Assembly (NCBI RefSeq): GCF_003634105.1
Contig: NZ_RBIQ01000007.1
Span: 1 to 64,000, forward strand
Length of the DNA: 64,000 nucleotides
Direction: 5' to 3'
Source: Maribacter vaceletii
Lineage (GTDB): Bacteria > Bacteroidota > Bacteroidia > Flavobacteriales > Flavobacteriaceae
In this document: positions 15,643 to 26,845 of the stretch, one piece after another
How positions within the stretch are numbered: position 1 is the first letter of the stretch
How the letters are laid out: each line of letters opens with the position of its first letter
Translations under genes and position numbers: made by a program
The notes under the pieces: model-generated
Databases searched by the model: none
Told to the model about the DNA's origin: nothing
What the model saw: only the letters and a program-made list of their open reading frames with translations

Positions 15643-15650
15643 CAAATATA
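15643..15650 (-). promoter_or_regulatory. -7 element for the DDAH-CtlX unit
   Basis: On the minus strand this is TATATTTG, a full TAnnTTTG match, 15 bases before the chosen ATG. The preceding terminator of gltA lies just upstream, so a separate promoter is expected here. No TTG is present at -33. Confidence 0.55.
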
Positions 15651-15667
15651 GAATTACTTTTTTACTA

Positions 15668-15698
15668 AAAAAAAGCCCTTTTTTAAAAAAGGGCTTTA
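15668..15698 (-). terminator. Terminator after citrate synthase
   Basis: AAAGCCCTTTTTT and AAAAAAGGGCTTT form a stem with almost no loop, flanked by A/T runs on both sides. It begins about 22 bases after the gltA stop. Confidence 0.85.
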
Positions 15699-15720
15699 AA
15701 ATATTAAAAAGATAGTAATC

Positions 15721-17010
15721 TTATTTTCTGTCGTCAAGTTTCTTAAATGGTCTATGATTTTCTCCAGTATAAACTTGTCTTGGTCTACCAATTGGTTCTC
15801 CATTTAAACGCATTTCTCTCCACTGAGCAATCCATCCTGGTAATCTACCTAAAGCAAACATTACTGTAAACATTTCTGTAGGAATTCCTAATGCTCTATA
15901 TATAATACCAGAATAAAAATCGACATTAGGATACAATTTTCTATCTACAAAATAAGGATCTTCTAGTGCTTCTTTTTCTAATCCTTTGGCTATTTCTAAA
16001 ATTGGGTCATCTATACCTAAATCTGCAAGAACTTCATCTGCAGCAACTTTAATAATCTTAGCTCTTGGATCAAAGTTTTTATATACTCTATGCCCAAAGC
16101 CCATTAATCTAAATGGATCACTTTTATCTTTGGCTTTAGCCATGTACTTTTTAGTATCGCCCCCATCTGCTTCTATAGCCTCTAACATTTCTAAAACTGC
16201 CTGGTTAGCACCACCATGTAATGGGCCCCATAATGCAGAAATTCCTGCAGATAAAGATGCAAACAATCCTGCATGTGATGAACCTACAATACGCACAGTA
16301 GATGTTGAACAATTTTGCTCATGATCTGCATGTAATATTAATAATTTATCTAAGGCGTCAATTATTATTGGATTCTTAAGGTATTCTTGGGTTGGTTTCT
16401 TGAACATCATTTTATGTATATTCTCAACATAACCTAATGTATCATCTCCGTAATCAAGAGGTAATCCCTTTTTCTTACGCATTGTCCAAGCAACTAAAAC
16501 TGGAAATTTTGCTAATATTCTAACAATAGCATGATACATTTCCTTTTCCGAAGTAACATTTACAGAGCTAGGGTTAAAAGCAATTAATGCACTTGTTAAA
16601 GAAGATAATACTCCCATTGGGTGAGCAGACTTTGGAAAACCATGAAGAATTTTTTTCATTTCTTCATCTATATGAGATTCTTCCTTTATATCTTCATGAA
16701 AATTCTTTAACTGCTCTGCATTTGGTAACTCACCAAAAATTAATAAATAAGCAACTTCTAAAAAATCAGCTTTTTCAGCTAGCTCTTCTATAGAATATCC
16801 TCTGTATCTTAAAATTCCTTTTTCACCATCTAAAAATGTAATAGCGCTTTCACAAGAACCAGTATTTTTATACCCTGGATCAATAGTTATTAATCCTTTA
16901 GATACTGAACGCAAAGATTTTATATCTATAGCTAATTCTTCTTCTGTTCCTTTTATTACAGGAAACTCATATTTTTCTCCGTTGTACTCTAAAAATGCTT
17001 TATCCGACAT
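15721..17010 (-). CDS. gltA: Citrate synthase
   Basis: This 429-residue enzyme condenses acetyl-CoA and oxaloacetate to citrate and opens the TCA cycle in the cytoplasm. The catalytic residues are visible: H265 in GPLHGGAN, H307 in GFGHRVY and D364 in NVDFYSG. H230 in ADHEQN binds oxaloacetate. The N-terminal beta-rich domain (1-60) and length are those of the hexameric, type II bacterial enzyme. It is a single-gene unit with its own terminator and 141 bases of upstream sequence. No clear -33/-7 pair was found there. Confidence 0.98.
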   Translation of the reverse strand: MSDKAFLEYNGEKYEFPVIKGTEEELAIDIKSLRSVSKGLITIDPGYKNTGSCESAITFLDGEKGILRYRGYSIEELAEKADFLEVAYLLIFGELPNAEQLKNFHEDIKEESHIDEEMKKILHGFPKSAHPMGVLSSLTSALIAFNPSSVNVTSEKEMYHAIVRILAKFPVLVAWTMRKKKGLPLDYGDDTLGYVENIHKMMFKKPTQEYLKNPIIIDALDKLLILHADHEQNCSTSTVRIVGSSHAGLFASLSAGISALWGPLHGGANQAVLEMLEAIEADGGDTKKYMAKAKDKSDPFRLMGFGHRVYKNFDPRAKIIKVAADEVLADLGIDDPILEIAKGLEKEALEDPYFVDRKLYPNVDFYSGIIYRALGIPTEMFTVMFALGRLPGWIAQWREMRLNGEPIGRPRQVYTGENHRPFKKLDDRK

Positions 17011-17151
17011 GAATTTTTTACTTAATTTTTGTGCTTCGTAAATTTACGAAAAAACCTTTAATTTTAACAATATAAAACATGTCAAAACTAACTACTATAA
17101 CGTTATAGCTACTAAGCTGGTTAAAAGAAATTTAAAAAAAAAGGAGGTTTA

Positions 17152-18693
17152 TTATTGATTTATAGAATAGAGTAATTTATAATATTCATCTACCGATTTT
17201 TCCCATGTAAAACGCATCTTTTTTGCATTATTCTGAATTTTTATCCATTTTTCATTTTCCTTTGAATAAATTTTCAATGCAAGATCAAAAACCTCTAGCA
17301 TATTTTTTACTTTTTCTTCATAAGTTGCTCCATTAAAACTAAAACCGGTTTTTAAATGAGATACTGTATCTTTTAAACCTCCTGTATGATGAACTAAACA
17401 TGGGTTTCCATTTCTCATTGCCAACATTTGGCTAATACCACAAGGCTCAAATAAACTAGGCATAAAATATAAATTAGATTCTAAATAAATAGCATCTATA
17501 ACATCTTCAGATTGACCATTTATAAAAATAAAATTTTCATGCTCATAGCTTATTTTTCTAAAAAGTTCTTCATAATCTGGAGCACCAGTACCCAACAGAA
17601 TAAAAGATCCATTTACTTTCTTTAATTTTTTTAAAATTTCAACAAATGCATCAGGCGACCGTTTAAAAAAATAAAATTTTTGCTCTGTTAAGCGAGCTAC
17701 ACTGGAACAAATAAACTCTGGAGGCTCTACCAAATATTTAGCAATTTTTTCTCCGGTATGCGCCAAAAAATCTGCTTTATATTTTTTAGACTCCTCTTGT
17801 AGCCATTTAAATATAGCATTAATAGTAATTAAATATATTTTCCCCTTTTCTGCTGTTCTAATATTTTTGTAATTAGAGCCATTAAGAATTCCTATTAATC
17901 TACCTTCATTATCTGCTTTTTGTAAATCTTCTTCCAAACCTTCCCCACCAATAAACTCTGGAGGATTACTTGCGTTTAAAATATCTTCTTTATAAGAAGG
18001 AGATACCGTATGCACAGCATCGGCATAACGAATACCTACTGCCATTAAGTTTATACAATCTGAATAACGATAATCTTTTAAACTTTCCGTATCATAAGGA
18101 ATATCTGGAAACCAATTTTTTACGGAAGAATAATTATCTTCAAAAGGTCTTATTCCTTGTATAGCAAGATTATGAATACTATAAACAAACCGAGCTTTTT
18201 CTAAAACCCTATAGCCTACATGAAATTTCTTTAAAAACAATAGAAGACTTGTATGCCAATCATGCATATGAACTATATCTATTTTCCCAAATGCTTCATT
18301 TTTTATTGCTTCTGCAACTGCCGTACAAAATATAAAATATTTAATAGCATCTGTATAAAAAGGCTCTGTGGGATCATTATGATAAATATGGGCTATATCT
18401 CCTGCTTCAATTTCTGGATGGTGGATAACATAATAATGAATATTATCAAAATTTTTCTTAGGATTTACTTCATACAATTCTGCTATGTATGTTGTACTTC
18501 TTAAGTTAAAAGTAAGTGTTGTTTTTAGAGTACCTTGCTGATGTAACCTACCATAAGAAGGAACAACAACATGGGCTTTATCTCCTCGGGATGCAATTTG
18601 ACGCGGTACATCTCTGACCACATCTCCCATACCACCAGCTTTACAATTATATAATGCATCATTTTCTGCAGCAACAAAAAGAAAATTATTCAT
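17152..18693 (-). CDS. glgA: Glycogen/starch synthase, family GT5
   Basis: This 513-residue glycosyltransferase should extend alpha-1,4-glucan from a sugar nucleotide, usually ADP-glucose. The sugar-nucleotide loop KAGGMGD (18-24) corresponds to the KTGG motif of GT5. The C-terminal GT-B half carries SSVARLTEQK and SLFEPCGISQ, with the conserved Glu of the retaining-enzyme motif. VHMHDWHTSLL is also typical. The remaining glycogen genes (glgC, glgB) are not in this window. There is no visible terminator in the 141 bases to gltA. The gene symbol is by family, as flavobacteria can have more than one GT5 protein. Confidence 0.88.
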   Translation of the reverse strand: MNNFLFVAAENDALYNCKAGGMGDVVRDVPRQIASRGDKAHVVVPSYGRLHQQGTLKTTLTFNLRSTTYIAELYEVNPKKNFDNIHYYVIHHPEIEAGDIAHIYHNDPTEPFYTDAIKYFIFCTAVAEAIKNEAFGKIDIVHMHDWHTSLLLFLKKFHVGYRVLEKARFVYSIHNLAIQGIRPFEDNYSSVKNWFPDIPYDTESLKDYRYSDCINLMAVGIRYADAVHTVSPSYKEDILNASNPPEFIGGEGLEEDLQKADNEGRLIGILNGSNYKNIRTAEKGKIYLITINAIFKWLQEESKKYKADFLAHTGEKIAKYLVEPPEFICSSVARLTEQKFYFFKRSPDAFVEILKKLKKVNGSFILLGTGAPDYEELFRKISYEHENFIFINGQSEDVIDAIYLESNLYFMPSLFEPCGISQMLAMRNGNPCLVHHTGGLKDTVSHLKTGFSFNGATYEEKVKNMLEVFDLALKIYSKENEKWIKIQNNAKKMRFTWEKSVDEYYKLLYSINQ

Positions 18694-18759
18694 ATTTTAA
18701 AAAAAGGGAGTTAAATTAATGATTTTAATAAAAGATATACATTCTTATTAAAGATTCAA

Positions 18760-18798
18760 AAAAAAAGCCTTTCTAAAATTTTAGAAAGGCTTTTTTTT
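18760..18798 (-). terminator. Terminator after enolase
   Basis: AAAGCCTTTCTAAAA and TTTTAGAAAGGCTTT form a perfect 15-bp inverted repeat followed by a T run on each strand. It lies 20 bases past the eno stop. Confidence 0.92.
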
Positions 18799-18813
18799 TA
18801 ACATATAACACAA

Positions 18814-20121
<1,308 letters not shown>

Positions 20122-20154
20122 TTATGGTTATTTTGCTTTTATCTTTTTAAAATA

Positions 20155-20162
20155 CAAAGATA
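20155..20162 (-). promoter_or_regulatory. -7 element for enolase
   Basis: On the minus strand this reads TATCTTTG, a full match to TAnnTTTG, 48 bases upstream of the eno ATG. No TTG sits at the usual -33 distance, so the assignment is moderate. Confidence 0.45.
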
Positions 20163-20245
20163 CAAAACCCTATTTTTTTTGGTTTATTTTAATGCTGATA
20201 TTAGTCAAAAAATAACGATTATTTAAACTATATATCTTTTATTTG

Positions 20246-21349
20246 TTATTTCTTAATCATTTCAAAGAAATCATCAAAAAGGTAGTCAGAATCATGAGGT
20301 CCGGGACTAGCTTCTGGATGGTATTGCACAGAAAAAACTTGCTTGTTTTTTATTCTAATTCCTGCAACTGTTTTGTCATTTAAATGTTCATGTGTAATTT
20401 CTAAATTACTATTTGCCTCAGTCTCTTCTCTATTAATAGCAAAACCATGATTTTGAGAAGTTATTTCTCCTTTACCAGTAACAAGATTTAAAACAGGATG
20501 GTTTATACCTCTATGACCATTATGCATTTTATAAGTAGAAACTCCATTTGCAAGTGCAATAACTTGGTGGCCTAAACAGATACCAAATAAAGGTTTCCCA
20601 CTATCAATTAAACCCTTTGCAGTTTCAATAGCTTCTACTAAAGGCTCTGGATCGCCAGGTCCATTAGAAATAAAATAACCATCTGCATCCCATGCAGCCA
20701 TATCAGAAAAACTAGCATTGTATGGGAATACTTTTATATAAGCATCTCTTTTAGCTAAATTTCTAAGTATATTTTTTTTAATTCCAATATCTAATGCCGA
20801 TATTTTATACTTAGCATTCTCGTTCCCATAAAAGTAAGGTTCTTTGGTAGACACTTTAGAAGAAAGTTCTAGGCCTTTCATACTAGGCTGTTTCGCCAAT
20901 TGTTCTTTTATAGACTCTAAATTAGTAACATCTGTAGTAATTACAGCATTCATAGCACCATTATCTCTAATATAACTTACCAATGCTCTGGTATCTACAT
21001 CGGAAATTGCAAAAAGATTACTATTCCCTAAAAAATCTTCTAAACTTTTGTCAGCAAGGTCTCTAGAATATTCATAACTAAAATTTTTACATATTAGTCC
21101 AGATATTTTAACAGAATCAGATTCTATCTCATCTATGTTTGTACCATAATTACCAATATGGGCATTAGTAGTTACCATTAACTGACCAAAATAAGATGGA
21201 TCTGTAAATATTTCTTGATAACCAGTCATCCCAGTATTAAAACAAACTTCTCCAAAAGAAGTTCCTTCTAAATTTCCTACAGATTTCCCATGAAAGATGG
21301 TACCATCTGCTAATAATACTATTGCTTTTTTCTTTGTTTGATATTTCAT
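20246..21349 (-). CDS. carA: Carbamoyl-phosphate synthase small subunit
   Basis: This 367-residue glutaminase subunit supplies ammonia to CarB for carbamoyl phosphate in arginine and pyrimidine synthesis. The N-terminal CPSase domain covers about 1-150 and the class I glutamine amidotransferase domain about 180-367. The triad is C258 (GICLGHQ), H344 and E346 (YHPEASPGP). The large subunit gene carB is not adjacent. The gene begins 28 bases after the rplQ terminator and no -7 box is visible there, so its transcription may depend partly on read-through. Confidence 0.98.
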   Translation of the reverse strand: MKYQTKKKAIVLLADGTIFHGKSVGNLEGTSFGEVCFNTGMTGYQEIFTDPSYFGQLMVTTNAHIGNYGTNIDEIESDSVKISGLICKNFSYEYSRDLADKSLEDFLGNSNLFAISDVDTRALVSYIRDNGAMNAVITTDVTNLESIKEQLAKQPSMKGLELSSKVSTKEPYFYGNENAKYKISALDIGIKKNILRNLAKRDAYIKVFPYNASFSDMAAWDADGYFISNGPGDPEPLVEAIETAKGLIDSGKPLFGICLGHQVIALANGVSTYKMHNGHRGINHPVLNLVTGKGEITSQNHGFAINREETEANSNLEITHEHLNDKTVAGIRIKNKQVFSVQYHPEASPGPHDSDYLFDDFFEMIKK

Positions 21350-21391
21350 AAACTTAAATATGAATTTTAATATAATATAAAAACATAAAAA

Positions 21392-21421
21392 AAAGGATAA
21401 GTTATTAATAACTTATCCTTT
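21392..21421 (-). terminator. Terminator after rplQ
   Basis: AAAGGATAAGTTA and TAACTTATCCTTT are a perfect inverted repeat around a short AT loop, with A and T runs outside. It ends the long ribosomal transcription unit. Confidence 0.9.
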
Positions 21422-21446
21422 CATAAAAAATATTTCTTTAAACATA

Positions 21447-21944
21447 CTACTCTTCTGAATCGTCTGTTTTAGTTTCAGCTACAGCTACAGGAGGAGTATC
21501 AACTTTTTTATTTCTACCTCTTCTTGTAGATTTTTTCTTAGCAGGTTTACCAGCATTATATAGCTCATTAAAATCTACTAACTCTATCATTGCCATATCT
21601 GCGTTATCCCCTAAACGATTTCCTAGTTTAATAATTCTAGTATAACCACCTGGTCTCTCTCCAATTTTCTCAGAAACCTCACTGAACAAAGCTGAAACAG
21701 CATACTTGTCTCTTAAATTTTTGAAAACAATACGTCTGTTATGTGTTCCTTTATCTGCAGTTTTATTATTTTCTGCTTTAGCTTTAGTAATTAAAGGCTC
21801 TACAAATTGTTTTAAAGCTTTTGCTTTAGCTACTGTAGTATTAATTCTCTTGTGTTCAATTAAGGAACAAGCCATATTTGCCAACATTGCTTTTCTGTGG
21901 GCAGCTTTTCTTCCTAAATGATTAACTTTTTTACCGTGTCTCAT
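21447..21944 (-). CDS. rplQ: 50S ribosomal protein L17
   Basis: This 165-residue protein is L17, last gene of the alpha group. Residues 1-120 are the standard domain ([20 protein letters not shown] start). A C-terminal extension of about 40 residues turns from Lys/Arg-rich ([11 protein letters not shown]) to acidic (DDSEE), a length increase common in Bacteroidota. It follows rpoA after 54 bases. Confidence 0.98.
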   Translation of the reverse strand: MRHGKKVNHLGRKAAHRKAMLANMACSLIEHKRINTTVAKAKALKQFVEPLITKAKAENNKTADKGTHNRRIVFKNLRDKYAVSALFSEVSEKIGERPGGYTRIIKLGNRLGDNADMAMIELVDFNELYNAGKPAKKKSTRRGRNKKVDTPPVAVAETKTDDSEE

Positions 21945-21998
21945 TATTTATTCTATTTTCTTCCTTATCAGAGCTTTTCTCTTCTAATAGAAGTAAAA

Positions 21999-22991
21999 TT
22001 AATCTTTATCTAATTTGTATTTTGATAAATCCATACCAAAACTTAATCCTTTGTTGATAACCAACTCTTCTAATTCCGTTAAAGACTTTTTACCAAAGTT
22101 TCTAAACTTCATTAAATCATTTTTATTAAAAGAAACTAAATCTCCTAATGTATCAACCTCTGCAGCTTTTAAACAATTTAGTGCTCTTACAGATAAATCC
22201 ATATCCACTAATTTAGTTTTTAATAACTGACGCATATGTAAGGATTCCTCATCATATGTTTCCGTCTGTGCTATCTCATCTGCTTCTAAAGTTATTCTTT
22301 CATCAGAAAATAACATAAAGTGATGTATTAAAACTTTAGCTCCTTCTGTTAAAGCGTCTTTTGGATGAATAGAACCATCTGTAACAATTTCAAAAACCAA
22401 TTTCTCATAATCCGTTTTCTGTTCTACTCTAAAGTTTTCAATACTATATTTTACATTTTTTATTGGTGTAAATATAGAATCAATAGCAATAGTTCCTAAA
22501 GCTACTCCAGATTTCTTATTTTCTTCTGCTGGTACATATCCTCTACCCTTGTCTATTGTAATTTCCATATTAATGCTAACTTTAGCATCCATATTACAAA
22601 TTACTAAGTCTGGATTAAGAACTTGGTAACCAGAAATAAATTTCTGAAAATCTCCAGCAGTTAATTGATCTTTACCACTTACAGATATAGAAACAACTTC
22701 TGCTTCAGAATCTTCAATTTGCTTTTTAAAACGTACTTGTTTTAAATTTAAAATAATCTCGGTAACATCTTCTACAACTCCCGGTATAACCGAAAATTCA
22801 TGCTCTACCTTATCAATTCTTACAGAAGTAATAGCATGACCTTCTAATGAAGAAAGTAATACCCTTCTTAATGCGTTCCCAACCGTTAATCCATAACCTG
22901 GTTCTAAAGGGCGAAATTCAAATTTGCCTTCAAAATCAGAGGAATCGATCATTATTACTTTATCGGGTTTCTGAAAATTAAATAATGCCAT
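21999..22991 (-). CDS. rpoA: RNA polymerase alpha subunit
   Basis: This 330-residue subunit nucleates assembly of RNA polymerase. Residues 1-235 form the dimerising N-terminal domain ([17 protein letters not shown] at 37-53). Residues about 250-320 form the helix-hairpin-helix C-terminal domain that contacts DNA and activators ([17 protein letters not shown]). Gene order rpsM-rpsK-rpsD-rpoA-rplQ is standard. Confidence 0.99.
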   Translation of the reverse strand: MALFNFQKPDKVIMIDSSDFEGKFEFRPLEPGYGLTVGNALRRVLLSSLEGHAITSVRIDKVEHEFSVIPGVVEDVTEIILNLKQVRFKKQIEDSEAEVVSISVSGKDQLTAGDFQKFISGYQVLNPDLVICNMDAKVSINMEITIDKGRGYVPAEENKKSGVALGTIAIDSIFTPIKNVKYSIENFRVEQKTDYEKLVFEIVTDGSIHPKDALTEGAKVLIHHFMLFSDERITLEADEIAQTETYDEESLHMRQLLKTKLVDMDLSVRALNCLKAAEVDTLGDLVSFNKNDLMKFRNFGKKSLTELEELVINKGLSFGMDLSKYKLDKD

Positions 22992-23007
22992 ATTCGATTG
23001 GTGTTGT

Positions 23008-23613
23008 TTATTTAGAGTATAACTCGACTATTAATTGTTCTTTAATATTCTCTGGAATTTGCATTCTTTCTGGAACAGAAACAAAAGTTCCTTGTTTAGT
23101 TTCAGAATTCCATGTCATCCATTCGTATACATTATTATTTGATGATAATGCATCTTGAATTGTTTGTAGAGATTTAGATTTTTCTCTTACACCTACAACA
23201 TCACCAGCTTTTAAAGAATAAGAAGGTATGTTAACCAACTCACCATTAACTGTAATATGTCTGTGTGATACTAACTGTCTAGCTCCTCTTCTAGAGTTAG
23301 AGATACCCATTCTAAAAACTACGTTATCTAATCTAGATTCACATAATTGAAGTAATACTTCACCGGTAACTCCTTTACTACTATTCGCTTTTGCAAATAT
23401 TCCTCTAAATTGACGCTCTAATATACCATAAGTATACTTTGCTTTTTGCTTTTCCATTAACTGGACAGCGTATTCAGATTTTTTTCCACGACGACGATTA
23501 TTTCCGTGTTGTCCTGGAGGATAATTTTTCTTTTCAAAAGACTTATCGTCTCCAAAAATCGCTTCTCCAAACTTACGAGCGATTTTACTTTTTGGTCCTG
23601 TATATCTTGCCAT
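23008..23613 (-). CDS. rpsD: 30S ribosomal protein S4
   Basis: This 201-residue primary 16S-binding protein has the S4 RNA-binding domain at about 92-155 ([20 protein letters not shown]). The N-terminal part lacks a zinc-binding cysteine cluster, so it is the C-minus form. In many bacteria S4 is the translational repressor of the alpha operon. A binding site could not be recognised here. Confidence 0.99.
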   Translation of the reverse strand: MARYTGPKSKIARKFGEAIFGDDKSFEKKNYPPGQHGNNRRRGKKSEYAVQLMEKQKAKYTYGILERQFRGIFAKANSSKGVTGEVLLQLCESRLDNVVFRMGISNSRRGARQLVSHRHITVNGELVNIPSYSLKAGDVVGVREKSKSLQTIQDALSSNNNVYEWMTWNSETKQGTFVSVPERMQIPENIKEQLIVELYSK

Positions 23614-23698
23614 TTTCTAAAAATTTGAAAGTGTGATTATGAATTAAGGCTTATCCTTCGATAATCGTAACTACACTCTCTATGAAATAATAAATTAA

Positions 23699-24091
23699 TT
23701 AAACTCTTCTTCTCTTTGGAGGTCTACAACCATTATGAGGCATTGGAGTAACATCAATAATTTCTGTTACCTCTATTCCTGCATTATGAATAGAACGAAT
23801 AGCAGATTCTCTACCATTTCCAGGTCCTTTTACATAAACCTTTACTTTTCTTAAACCTGCTTCATGAGCAACTTTAGAACAATCTTCTGCAGCTACTTGA
23901 GCAGCATAAGGAGTATTCTTTTTTGAACCTCTAAAACCAAGCTTACCCGCAGACGACCAAGAGATAACATCCCCCTTTTTATTTGTCAACGAAATAATGA
24001 TATTGTTAAAAGAAGCAGTAACGTGAGCTTCACCCACAGACTCTACTATAACTTTACGTTTTTTAGTAGATTTAGCATTTGCTTTTGCCAT
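23699..24091 (-). CDS. rpsK: 30S ribosomal protein S11
   Basis: This 130-residue protein of the 30S platform is typical in length and ends with the conserved basic tail [13 protein letters not shown]. It carries the [17 protein letters not shown] core. It is 12 bases downstream of rpsM. Confidence 0.99.
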   Translation of the reverse strand: MAKANAKSTKKRKVIVESVGEAHVTASFNNIIISLTNKKGDVISWSSAGKLGFRGSKKNTPYAAQVAAEDCSKVAHEAGLRKVKVYVKGPGNGRESAIRSIHNAGIEVTEIIDVTPMPHNGCRPPKRRRV

Positions 24092-24103
24092 AATACCTAA
24101 TTA

Positions 24104-24478
24104 TTATTTAGTTGCCTTTTTCTTGTTAGCAACTGTTTTTCTCTTTCCTTTTCTGGTTCTAGAATTATTCTTAGTTCTTTGACCTCTTAAAGGTAAACCA
24201 GATCTATGACGTATTCCTCTGTAACATCCAATATCCATTAGACGCTTGATGTTTAATTGAGTCTCTGAACGTAATTCCCCTTCAATAGTAAAAGAAGAAA
24301 CCGCATCTCTAATACGACCTATTTCATCATCATTCCAATCCGATACTTTAGTATCTTCACTAACTTGAGCCACTTTTAAAATCTCTTTAGCTCTACTGTT
24401 ACCAATTCCAAAAATGTAAGTTAAGGCAATTACGCCTCTTTTTTGTTTTGGTATGTCTATACCTGCAATTCTTGCCAT
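24104..24478 (-). CDS. rpsM: 30S ribosomal protein S13
   Basis: This 124-residue protein of the 30S head contacts the P-site tRNA through its basic C-terminus. The start [15 protein letters not shown] and the [19 protein letters not shown] segment are diagnostic. It begins 2 bases after rpmJ. Confidence 0.99.
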   Translation of the reverse strand: MARIAGIDIPKQKRGVIALTYIFGIGNSRAKEILKVAQVSEDTKVSDWNDDEIGRIRDAVSSFTIEGELRSETQLNIKRLMDIGCYRGIRHRSGLPLRGQRTKNNSRTRKGKRKTVANKKKATK

Positions 24479-24480
24479 AA

Positions 24481-24597
24481 CTATCCTTGTCTTTGTTTAA
24501 ATCTAGGATTCTTTTTGTTGATTACATACAACCTGCCTTTTCTACGCACAATTTTGCACTCGGCACTTCTCTTTTTTATTGATGCTCTAACTTTCAT
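24481..24597 (-). CDS. rpmJ: 50S ribosomal protein L36, zinc-free form
   Basis: This 38-residue protein begins [17 protein letters not shown] and ends FKQRQG, as L36 does. It lies at the usual place between infA and rpsM. Compared with the Cys-containing form, three of four zinc ligands are replaced (first Cys by Ser, third Cys by Asn, His by Phe). Only C14 remains, so it should not bind zinc. Confidence 0.96.
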   Translation of the reverse strand: MKVRASIKKRSAECKIVRRKGRLYVINKKNPRFKQRQG

Positions 24598-24608
24598 CTC
24601 TATCTATC

Positions 24609-24824
24609 TTAATATCTATAAGTGATTCTAGCCTTACTTAAATCATAAGGACTCATTTCTAATTTTACTTTATCGCCTGGAAGCAATTTTATGTAATGCA
24701 TACGCATTTTACCAGAAATATGAGCCGTTACTACATGTCCATTTTCTAACTCTACTCTAAACATAGCATTTGATAATGCTTCGATTATAGAGCCATCTTG
24801 TTCTATTGCTGCTTGTTTAGCCAT
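24609..24824 (-). CDS. infA: Translation initiation factor IF-1
   Basis: This 71-residue OB-fold protein binds the ribosomal A site during initiation. The core [20 protein letters not shown] and end [14 protein letters not shown] are those of bacterial IF-1. It lies 3 bases after secY and 11 before rpmJ. Confidence 0.99.
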   Translation of the reverse strand: MAKQAAIEQDGSIIEALSNAMFRVELENGHVVTAHISGKMRMHYIKLLPGDKVKLEMSPYDLSKARITYRY

Positions 24825-24827
24825 AAA

Positions 24828-26171
24828 TTATGCTACTTTTCTGTTTTTACCAGATTTCATTAATCCATCGTAATGTCTATTTAACAAGTAAGAATTTACT
24901 TGTTGCACTGTATCTATAGCAACACCCACCATAATTAATAGTGATGTACCTCCATAAAACATAGCCCAACCTGCCTGTACATCCATAAGTTTTACAACAA
25001 TTGCTGGTAAAACAGCTAGCAAAGCTAAAAATATAGATCCAGGTAACGTAATTAAAGACATTATTTTATCTAAAAAATCTCCAGTTTCTTTTCCAGGTCT
25101 TATCCCTGGTATAAATCCTCCACTTCTTTTTAAATCATCTGCCATTTTATTCGTAGGAACTGTTATAGCAGTATAAAAATAAGTGAATATGATAATTAAG
25201 AAAGCAAATAATAAATTATATGCCCATCCAAAAATATCAGCAAATTGTACTTGCATCCATTGCCCTGCAGAAGTCTCATCAAAAGCTTGCCCAATTAAAC
25301 CAGGAACAAACATAATAGCTTGTGCAAATATTATAGGCATTACACCAGATGCATTTAATTTTAATGGAATATATTGTCTTGAACCGGCAACATTCTTTTC
25401 ATATCCACCAGAAGCAGTTCTTCTAGCATATTGTACTGGTATCTGACGTGTAGCCATTACTAATAAAATACTAGCTAATATAACCAAGAACCATACTATA
25501 ACTTCCACAAGAATAAACATTAAACCACCATTATTATTAGTAGTTCTAGATAAAAATTCTTGAACAAAAGATTGTGGCATGGTAGCAATAATACCTATCA
25601 TTATTAATAAAGAAATACCATTACCAATACCTTTATCTGTTATTTTTTCTCCTAACCACATTGCAAATACGCAACCTGAAACTAAAATAATAACAGCAGG
25701 AACCATAAAATCTAAACCTTTACCTAACAAGAACGCACTGTCTCTAACACCAAATGCTTCTAATCCATAAAGATAAGCCGGCGCCTGTACAATACAAATT
25801 CCTATGGTTAACCATCTTGTGATTTGGTTTATAGTTTTTCTTCCACTTTCTCCTTCTTTCTGAAGTTTTTGAAGATAAGGGATAGCAATACCCATTAATT
25901 GCACTACAATAGAAGCTGAGATATAAGGCATAATACCTAAGGCAAAAACAGAAGCATTAGCAAATGCACCTCCAGTAAAAGCATTAAGTAATCCAAAAAT
26001 ACCTTGATCCGTACTTGAAGCAAGTGATGCTAACTGTGTAGAGTCAATACCCGGAAGTACTATTTGGCAACCAAAACGGTAAACCAATAAAAGACCTAAA
26101 GTAATTAATATTCTATTCCTTAGTTCTTCTATTTTCCAGATATTAGATATTGTATCAAAAAAATTCTTCAT
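24828..26171 (-). CDS. secY: Protein translocase subunit SecY
   Basis: This 447-residue protein forms the channel of the Sec translocon, with 10 membrane helices. The plug-side segment FNLLNAF-like (GLLNAFTGGAFANASVFALG at 59-78) and the cytoplasmic loops (LQKEGESGRKTINQ; RRTASGGYEKNVAG) are conserved. It sits after rplO in the spc group, as usual. Confidence 0.99.
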   Translation of the reverse strand: MKNFFDTISNIWKIEELRNRILITLGLLLVYRFGCQIVLPGIDSTQLASLASSTDQGIFGLLNAFTGGAFANASVFALGIMPYISASIVVQLMGIAIPYLQKLQKEGESGRKTINQITRWLTIGICIVQAPAYLYGLEAFGVRDSAFLLGKGLDFMVPAVIILVSGCVFAMWLGEKITDKGIGNGISLLIMIGIIATMPQSFVQEFLSRTTNNNGGLMFILVEVIVWFLVILASILLVMATRQIPVQYARRTASGGYEKNVAGSRQYIPLKLNASGVMPIIFAQAIMFVPGLIGQAFDETSAGQWMQVQFADIFGWAYNLLFAFLIIIFTYFYTAITVPTNKMADDLKRSGGFIPGIRPGKETGDFLDKIMSLITLPGSIFLALLAVLPAIVVKLMDVQAGWAMFYGGTSLLIMVGVAIDTVQQVNSYLLNRHYDGLMKSGKNRKVA

Positions 26172-26187
26172 AGTGTCTATTCTATAC

Positions 26188-26640
26188 TTATAAACTTATT
26201 GCTTCACCACCTGCTGCTTCAATAGCAGCTTTTGCTGTTGCTGTAAATTTATGAACTGATACTTTAAGAGAAGCTTTTAATTCTCCTCCTCCCAATATCT
26301 TAACTAAATCATTTTTTCCAACTAAACCATTTTCAACTAATGCGTCAAAAGTAAGTTCGTTTTTAATAACTTTATTATCAACTAATTCTTGTAAAGTAGA
26401 TAAGTTAACACCCTTATATTCTTTACGATTAATATTGGTAAAACCAAACTTAGGCACACGCCTTTGTAATGGCATTTGACCACCTTCGAAACCAATCTTT
26501 TTAGAATAACCAGATCTAGATTTAGCACCTTTATGACCTCTTGCGGCTGTACCACCTTTACCTGATCCTTGACCTCTACCTATACGCTTACCGTCTCTTT
26601 GAATAGATCCTTCAGCTGGTTTTAGATTACTTAAATTCAT
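26188..26640 (-). CDS. rplO: 50S ribosomal protein L15
   Basis: This 150-residue protein carries the Gly/Arg-rich N-terminal extension (GRGQGSGKGGTAARGHKGAK) and the globular C-terminal domain of L15. It is between rpmD and secY. Confidence 0.99.
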   Translation of the reverse strand: MNLSNLKPAEGSIQRDGKRIGRGQGSGKGGTAARGHKGAKSRSGYSKKIGFEGGQMPLQRRVPKFGFTNINRKEYKGVNLSTLQELVDNKVIKNELTFDALVENGLVGKNDLVKILGGGELKASLKVSVHKFTATAKAAIEAAGGEAISL

Positions 26641-26654
26641 TACACTAATATATA

Positions 26655-26834
26655 TTAAGCTTCTTCAGAAGAAACTAAGTGTTTAACTTTATTTACCATA
26701 CCTATAACACTAGGAGTTGCATCATGTTCAACTACCTGTCCTATTCTTTTTAAACCTAGAGCTTCTAAAGTTCTCTTTTGATTTAAAGGTCTTTTTATAC
26801 TACTACGTATTTGTGTTACTTTAATCTTTGCCAT
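26655..26834 (-). CDS. rpmD: 50S ribosomal protein L30
   Basis: This 59-residue protein reads MAKIKVTQIRSSIKRPLNQK at its start and contains the L30 core TLEALGLKRIGQVVEH. It fills the gap between rpsE and rplO, the standard place of rpmD, with 11 bases to rpsE and 14 to rplO. Confidence 0.97.
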   Translation of the reverse strand: MAKIKVTQIRSSIKRPLNQKRTLEALGLKRIGQVVEHDATPSVIGMVNKVKHLVSSEEA

Positions 26835-26845
26835 AATATCTTATA

